9,485 nt of DNA, from assembly GCA_015494725.1 (NCBI GenBank), contig WGAR01000184.1, positions 1 through 9,485 on the forward strand, in the 5' to 3' direction. Positions within the stretch are counted from its first letter, which is position 1, and each line of letters opens with the position of its first letter. Below the pieces are notes generated by a model. The model worked only from the letters and a program-made list of their open reading frames with translations. It did not search any database and was not told the DNA's origin. This document shows positions 7,569 through 9,485 of the stretch, piece by piece. Source of the stretch: Thermodesulfobacteriaceae bacterium (lineage in GTDB: Bacteria > Desulfobacterota > Thermodesulfobacteria > Thermodesulfobacteriales > Thermodesulfobacteriaceae). The position numbers and the translations under genes were made by a program.

Positions 7569-7586
7569 TCAAAAGCGGGGTTTTGA
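7569..7586. promoter_or_regulatory. TCAAAA-N6-TTTTGA dyad in the dnaE-pyrB divergent region
   Basis: Perfect 6-bp arms (7569-7574 and 7581-7586) flank GCGGGG. The dyad lies in the middle of the AT-rich divergent region, upstream of the best pyrB promoter candidate, where an operator could affect either gene. It is not followed by a T-run on either strand, so it is not a terminator. I do not recognise the site. Confidence 0.25.
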
Positions 7587-7606
7587 GGCTACAAAAGGCG
7601 GATATT

Positions 7607-7636
7607 TTTACTTAATCGTCTTTAATGTCCTATATT
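7607..7636 (+). promoter_or_regulatory. Possible pyrBC promoter
   Basis: TTTACT (7607-7612, 4 of 6 to the -35 consensus) and TATATT (7631-7636, 5 of 6 to the -10 consensus) are separated by 18 bp. Transcription would start near 7640-7644, within the CCCTATT that forms the 5' arm of the hairpin before pyrB. The 5' UTR would be about 63 nt. Confidence 0.35.
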
Positions 7637-7693
7637 GTCCCTATTCAGGCCGGAAAATTCGGGTTGATCGGTACGGAGGTTTCGGCTAAATAG
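7625..7693 (+). CDS. Possible 22-codon leader ORF upstream of and in frame with pyrB
   Basis: An ATG at 7625 opens 22 codons (beginning MSYIVPIQAG) ending at a TAG (7691-7693), 12 nt before the pyrB ATG and in the same frame. It has no Shine-Dalgarno sequence, so it would need a leaderless transcript or weak initiation. If the TATATT at 7631 is the real -10, this frame is not transcribed from its start. It spans most of the hairpin, as a translated leader controlling RNA folding would. It may well be chance. Confidence 0.15.
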   Translation: MSYIVPIQAGKFGLIGTEVSAK

Positions 7694-7700
7694 GGATATA
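7631..7700 (+). promoter_or_regulatory. Imperfect hairpin covering the pyrB translation-initiation region
   Basis: Three helices stack with small interruptions: TATAT (7631-7635) with ATATA (7696-7700), CCCTATT (7639-7645) with AATAGGG (7689-7695), and GCCG (7649-7652) with CGGC (7683-7686), for 16 pairs in all. The 30-nt loop (7653-7682) holds GGAGGT (7675-7680), a near-perfect Shine-Dalgarno sequence that is 25 nt from the pyrB ATG, too far for normal use. The weaker AGGG (7692-7695) at a more usable distance is inside the stem. No T-run follows, so it is not an intrinsic terminator. The position suggests control of translation initiation. Confidence 0.4.
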
Positions 7701-7705
7701 AGCTC

Positions 7706-8641
7706 ATGGGTATAGAGTTTCCCCATCGACACCTCCTGGAGATAGGGCCTCTTTCGCGGGAGGACATCGAAGTTATTCTTCGTACCGCGGCCAATCTTAA
7801 GGAGATTCTCCGGCGTCCCATTCCCAAGGTGCCCACCCTGCGGGGCAAGGTGGTGGCCAATCTTTTTTTTGAACCCAGCACCCGCACCCGTCTTTCCTTC
7901 GAACGGGCGGCCAAGGTGCTTTCGGCGGAGGTGCTGAATTTTTCGGCCCGCGGCAGCAGTCTGGAGAAGGGGGAGAACCTGCTGGACACGGTGCGCAACC
8001 TCATGGCCATGGGGCCGGATCTTTTCGTGATTCGTCATCCGGCCTCCGGGGCGCCGCATTTCGTGGCCCGACACGTAAGGATCCCGGTGATCAACGCCGG
8101 GGACGGTTTTCACGAACATCCCACCCAGGCCCTGCTGGATCTTCTCACGGTCTGGGAAAGGAAAGGGCCGGATCTCCGGGGGCTCAAGGTGGCCATTATC
8201 GGAGACATTCGACACAGCCGGGTGGCCCATTCCGACATCCTCATCTTCCGGAAGATGGGGGCCGAGGTATATGTTTCCGGCCCGGGGACGCTTCTTCCCC
8301 CGGAGCGGGAGGCCCTGGGGGCCAGGGTGTGTTTGCGGGTGGAGGAGGCCGTGGAGGGGGCCGGGGTGGTGATGGCCCTGCGGGTGCAGAAGGAACGCCA
8401 CGGACGTCCGCTTTTCCCGAGCTGGCACGAGTATGCCCGTTTTTTCGGGTTGAACCGCAGGGTCCTGGCCCGGGCCGCAGAAGGCGCCCTGCTTATGCAT
8501 CCCGGACCCATCAACTGGGGGATCGAACTGGCCCCGGAACTGGAGGATTTTCCCGGGCAGGTTATCCTGGAACAGGTGGAAAACGGGGTGGCGGTAAGGA
8601 TGGCCCTGCTGTTACTGCTTCTCAAGGCCGGTGAGGCCTGA
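7706..8641 (+). CDS. pyrB: Aspartate carbamoyltransferase, catalytic subunit
   Basis: PyrB joins carbamoyl phosphate to L-aspartate, the committed step of de novo pyrimidine synthesis. It has 311 residues, normal for the family. The carbamoyl phosphate loop STRTR is at 58-62, SSLEKGE with the active-site Lys near 88, RHPASGAPH at 110-118, HPTQ at 138-141, GDIRHSRVAHSD at 166-177, and the aspartate-site LRVQKER at 225-231. HPGPIN (265-270) is followed by W271 where the related sequences I know have Arg (NRG). The ATG at 7706 gives the usual N-terminus (RHLLEIGPLSREDIE) and is preceded in frame by a TAG at 7691, so no longer form is possible. Its Shine-Dalgarno signal is poor at normal spacing. 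No regulatory-chain gene (pyrI) is adjacent; pyrC follows after 15 nt. Confidence 0.96.
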   Translation: MGIEFPHRHLLEIGPLSREDIEVILRTAANLKEILRRPIPKVPTLRGKVVANLFFEPSTRTRLSFERAAKVLSAEVLNFSARGSSLEKGENLLDTVRNLMAMGPDLFVIRHPASGAPHFVARHVRIPVINAGDGFHEHPTQALLDLLTVWERKGPDLRGLKVAIIGDIRHSRVAHSDILIFRKMGAEVYVSGPGTLLPPEREALGARVCLRVEEAVEGAGVVMALRVQKERHGRPLFPSWHEYARFFGLNRRVLARAAEGALLMHPGPINWGIELAPELEDFPGQVILEQVENGVAVRMALLLLLLKAGEA

Positions 8642-8656
8642 GCGAGGGAAAAGACC

Positions 8657-9485
8657 ATGGAGGAAGGGCCTCTGAGCACGGAGCGATTCCTTATTCGCGG
8701 AGCCCGGATCCTGGATCCCTCCCAGGGGCTGGACCAGGAGGGGGATCTCCTGGTAGAGGAGGGGCGCATCGCCGCCCTGGACCGGGAGATCCCGGTGGAG
8801 GAGGGGGTGCGGGTGATTGAGGCCCGGGGATGCTGGCTCCTTCCCGGGCTGGTGGATATGCACGTCCATCTGCGGGAACCCGGTGAGGAATGGAAGGAGG
8901 ATCTGGAAAGCGGTTTGCGGGCCGCGGTGGCCGGAGGGTTTACCGCGGTGGCCTGTATGCCCAATACCCGTCCCCCGAACGACTCCCCGGAGGTGACCCG
9001 GTATATCCTGGATCGGGCCCGGAAGGTGGGTCGGGCCAGGGTCTATCCGGTAGCCTGTATTTCCAAAGGCCAGGAAGGGAGGGAACTTGCGCCCTTCGGG
9101 GAGCTTCGCGAGGCCGGGGCGGTGGCGGTCTCCGACGATGGGCGTCCGGTGGCTGATTCCGGGCTCATGCGCCTGGCCCTGGAGTACGCCCGAAGCTTCG
9201 ATCTCACCGTGATTTCCCATGCCGAGGATCCGGGGCTTTCCGCCGGAGGCCAGGTAAACGAGGGGCCGGTCTCGGCCCGGCTCGGGGTGAAGGGTATCCC
9301 GGCTGAGGCCGAGGCGGTGGCGGTCTTTCGGGAAGTAGCCCTGGCGGCCCTGGTGGGTTATCCCGTACATATCGCCCATGTCTCCACCGCGGCTGCGGTG
9401 GAGATCCTGCGCCGGGCCCGGGAAAGCGGGTTCCCGGTTACCGCGGAAACCGCTCCCCATTACTTCACCCTTACCGAAGAGGCGG
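8657..9485 (+). CDS. pyrC: Dihydroorotase, class I (partial, cut by window end)
   Basis: The frame is open from the ATG at 8657 to the window end, giving 276 residues of an expected 420-430. Dihydroorotase reversibly cyclises carbamoyl aspartate, the product of PyrB, to dihydroorotate. The amidohydrolase metal motifs are present: DMHVHLREPG with H69 and H71, SDDG (159-162) with the Asp that bridges metals in class I enzymes, H188 in ISHAED, and H241 in HIAHVST. GGFTAVACMPNTRP (93-106) and AETAPHYFTLTEE near the cut are also typical. The late catalytic Asp (DHAPH motif) lies beyond the window. Retained ligands indicate an active enzyme, not the inactive PyrC-like partner found with some PyrB proteins. 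GAGG at 8644-8647 precedes the ATG by 9 nt, and the 15-nt gap from pyrB implies co-transcription. In Aquifex the two enzymes form a physical complex, which could apply here by inference. Confidence 0.95.
   Translation, partial: MEEGPLSTERFLIRGARILDPSQGLDQEGDLLVEEGRIAALDREIPVEEGVRVIEARGCWLLPGLVDMHVHLREPGEEWKEDLESGLRAAVAGGFTAVACMPNTRPPNDSPEVTRYILDRARKVGRARVYPVACISKGQEGRELAPFGELREAGAVAVSDDGRPVADSGLMRLALEYARSFDLTVISHAEDPGLSAGGQVNEGPVSARLGVKGIPAEAEAVAVFREVALAALVGYPVHIAHVSTAAAVEILRRARESGFPVTAETAPHYFTLTEEA

Noticed and set aside
7571..7600. A terminator or short repeat array in the AT-rich stretch before pyrB (AAAA, TTTT and AAAAGGCGG runs)
   Set aside because: The runs are irregular, show no repeating unit, and no GC-rich stem precedes a T-run.
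4568..7615. A plus-strand open frame of about 1015 codons antisense to dnaE
   Set aside because: The opposite strand encodes a textbook DnaE with all catalytic motifs. Strong G/C preference at third positions removes stops from the complementary frame, and the antisense translation shows no recognisable family.
7631..7700. An intrinsic attenuator of the E. coli pyrBI type before pyrB
   Set aside because: The hairpin is not followed by a T-run and the stem is interrupted, so transcription termination is not supported. Translational control fits better.

Overview
This window holds six protein-coding genes, all with recognisable housekeeping roles. The DNA is GC-rich, with strong G/C preference at third codon positions. 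The proteins are rich in Glu, Arg and Leu and poor in Asn, Gln and Ser, which suggests a thermophile. Split glyQ/glyS glycyl-tRNA synthetase, GGAGG-type ribosome binding sites and the protein style fit a thermophilic Gram-negative bacterium. A Thermodesulfobacteriota-like or Aquificota-like source is my guess, and no rRNA or other decisive marker is present. I see no mobile elements, CRISPR arrays, tRNA genes or rRNA genes.

Layout, left to right. (1) Positions 1-51: an intrinsic-terminator-like hairpin, probably serving a plus-strand gene off the left edge, that contains the stop codon of the minus-strand gene trmJ. (2) 37-819, minus: trmJ, a SPOUT-type tRNA 2'-O-methyltransferase. (3) 820-959: a divergent control region with a consensus -10 for trmJ almost touching its ATG, and a symmetric nested dyad in front of glyQ. 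(4) 960-3974, plus: glyQ and glyS, the two subunits of the tetrameric glycyl-tRNA synthetase. (5) 3989-7450, minus: dnaE, the replicative DNA polymerase III alpha subunit, converging on glyS with only 14 bp between stop codons. (6) 7451-7705: an AT-rich divergent control region with a TCAAAA/TTTTGA dyad and a long imperfect hairpin ending just before pyrB. (7) 7706 to the right edge, plus: pyrB (aspartate carbamoyltransferase) and pyrC (class I dihydroorotase, cut by the window end), a two-gene pyrimidine operon.

The genes form two functional groups. trmJ and glyQS serve tRNA modification and charging. pyrB and pyrC catalyse consecutive steps of UMP synthesis (carbamoyl aspartate, then dihydroorotate). 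dnaE stands alone as a replication gene.

I did not find a convincing undescribed multi-gene system. The most promising features are regulatory: the hairpin before pyrB, which encloses a strong but misplaced Shine-Dalgarno sequence; a 22-codon frame upstream of and in frame with pyrB; the two-armed dyad before glyQ; and the apparently leaderless trmJ. In dnaE, the PHP domain retains all nine expected metal-ligand residues, which predicts a built-in proofreading nuclease.
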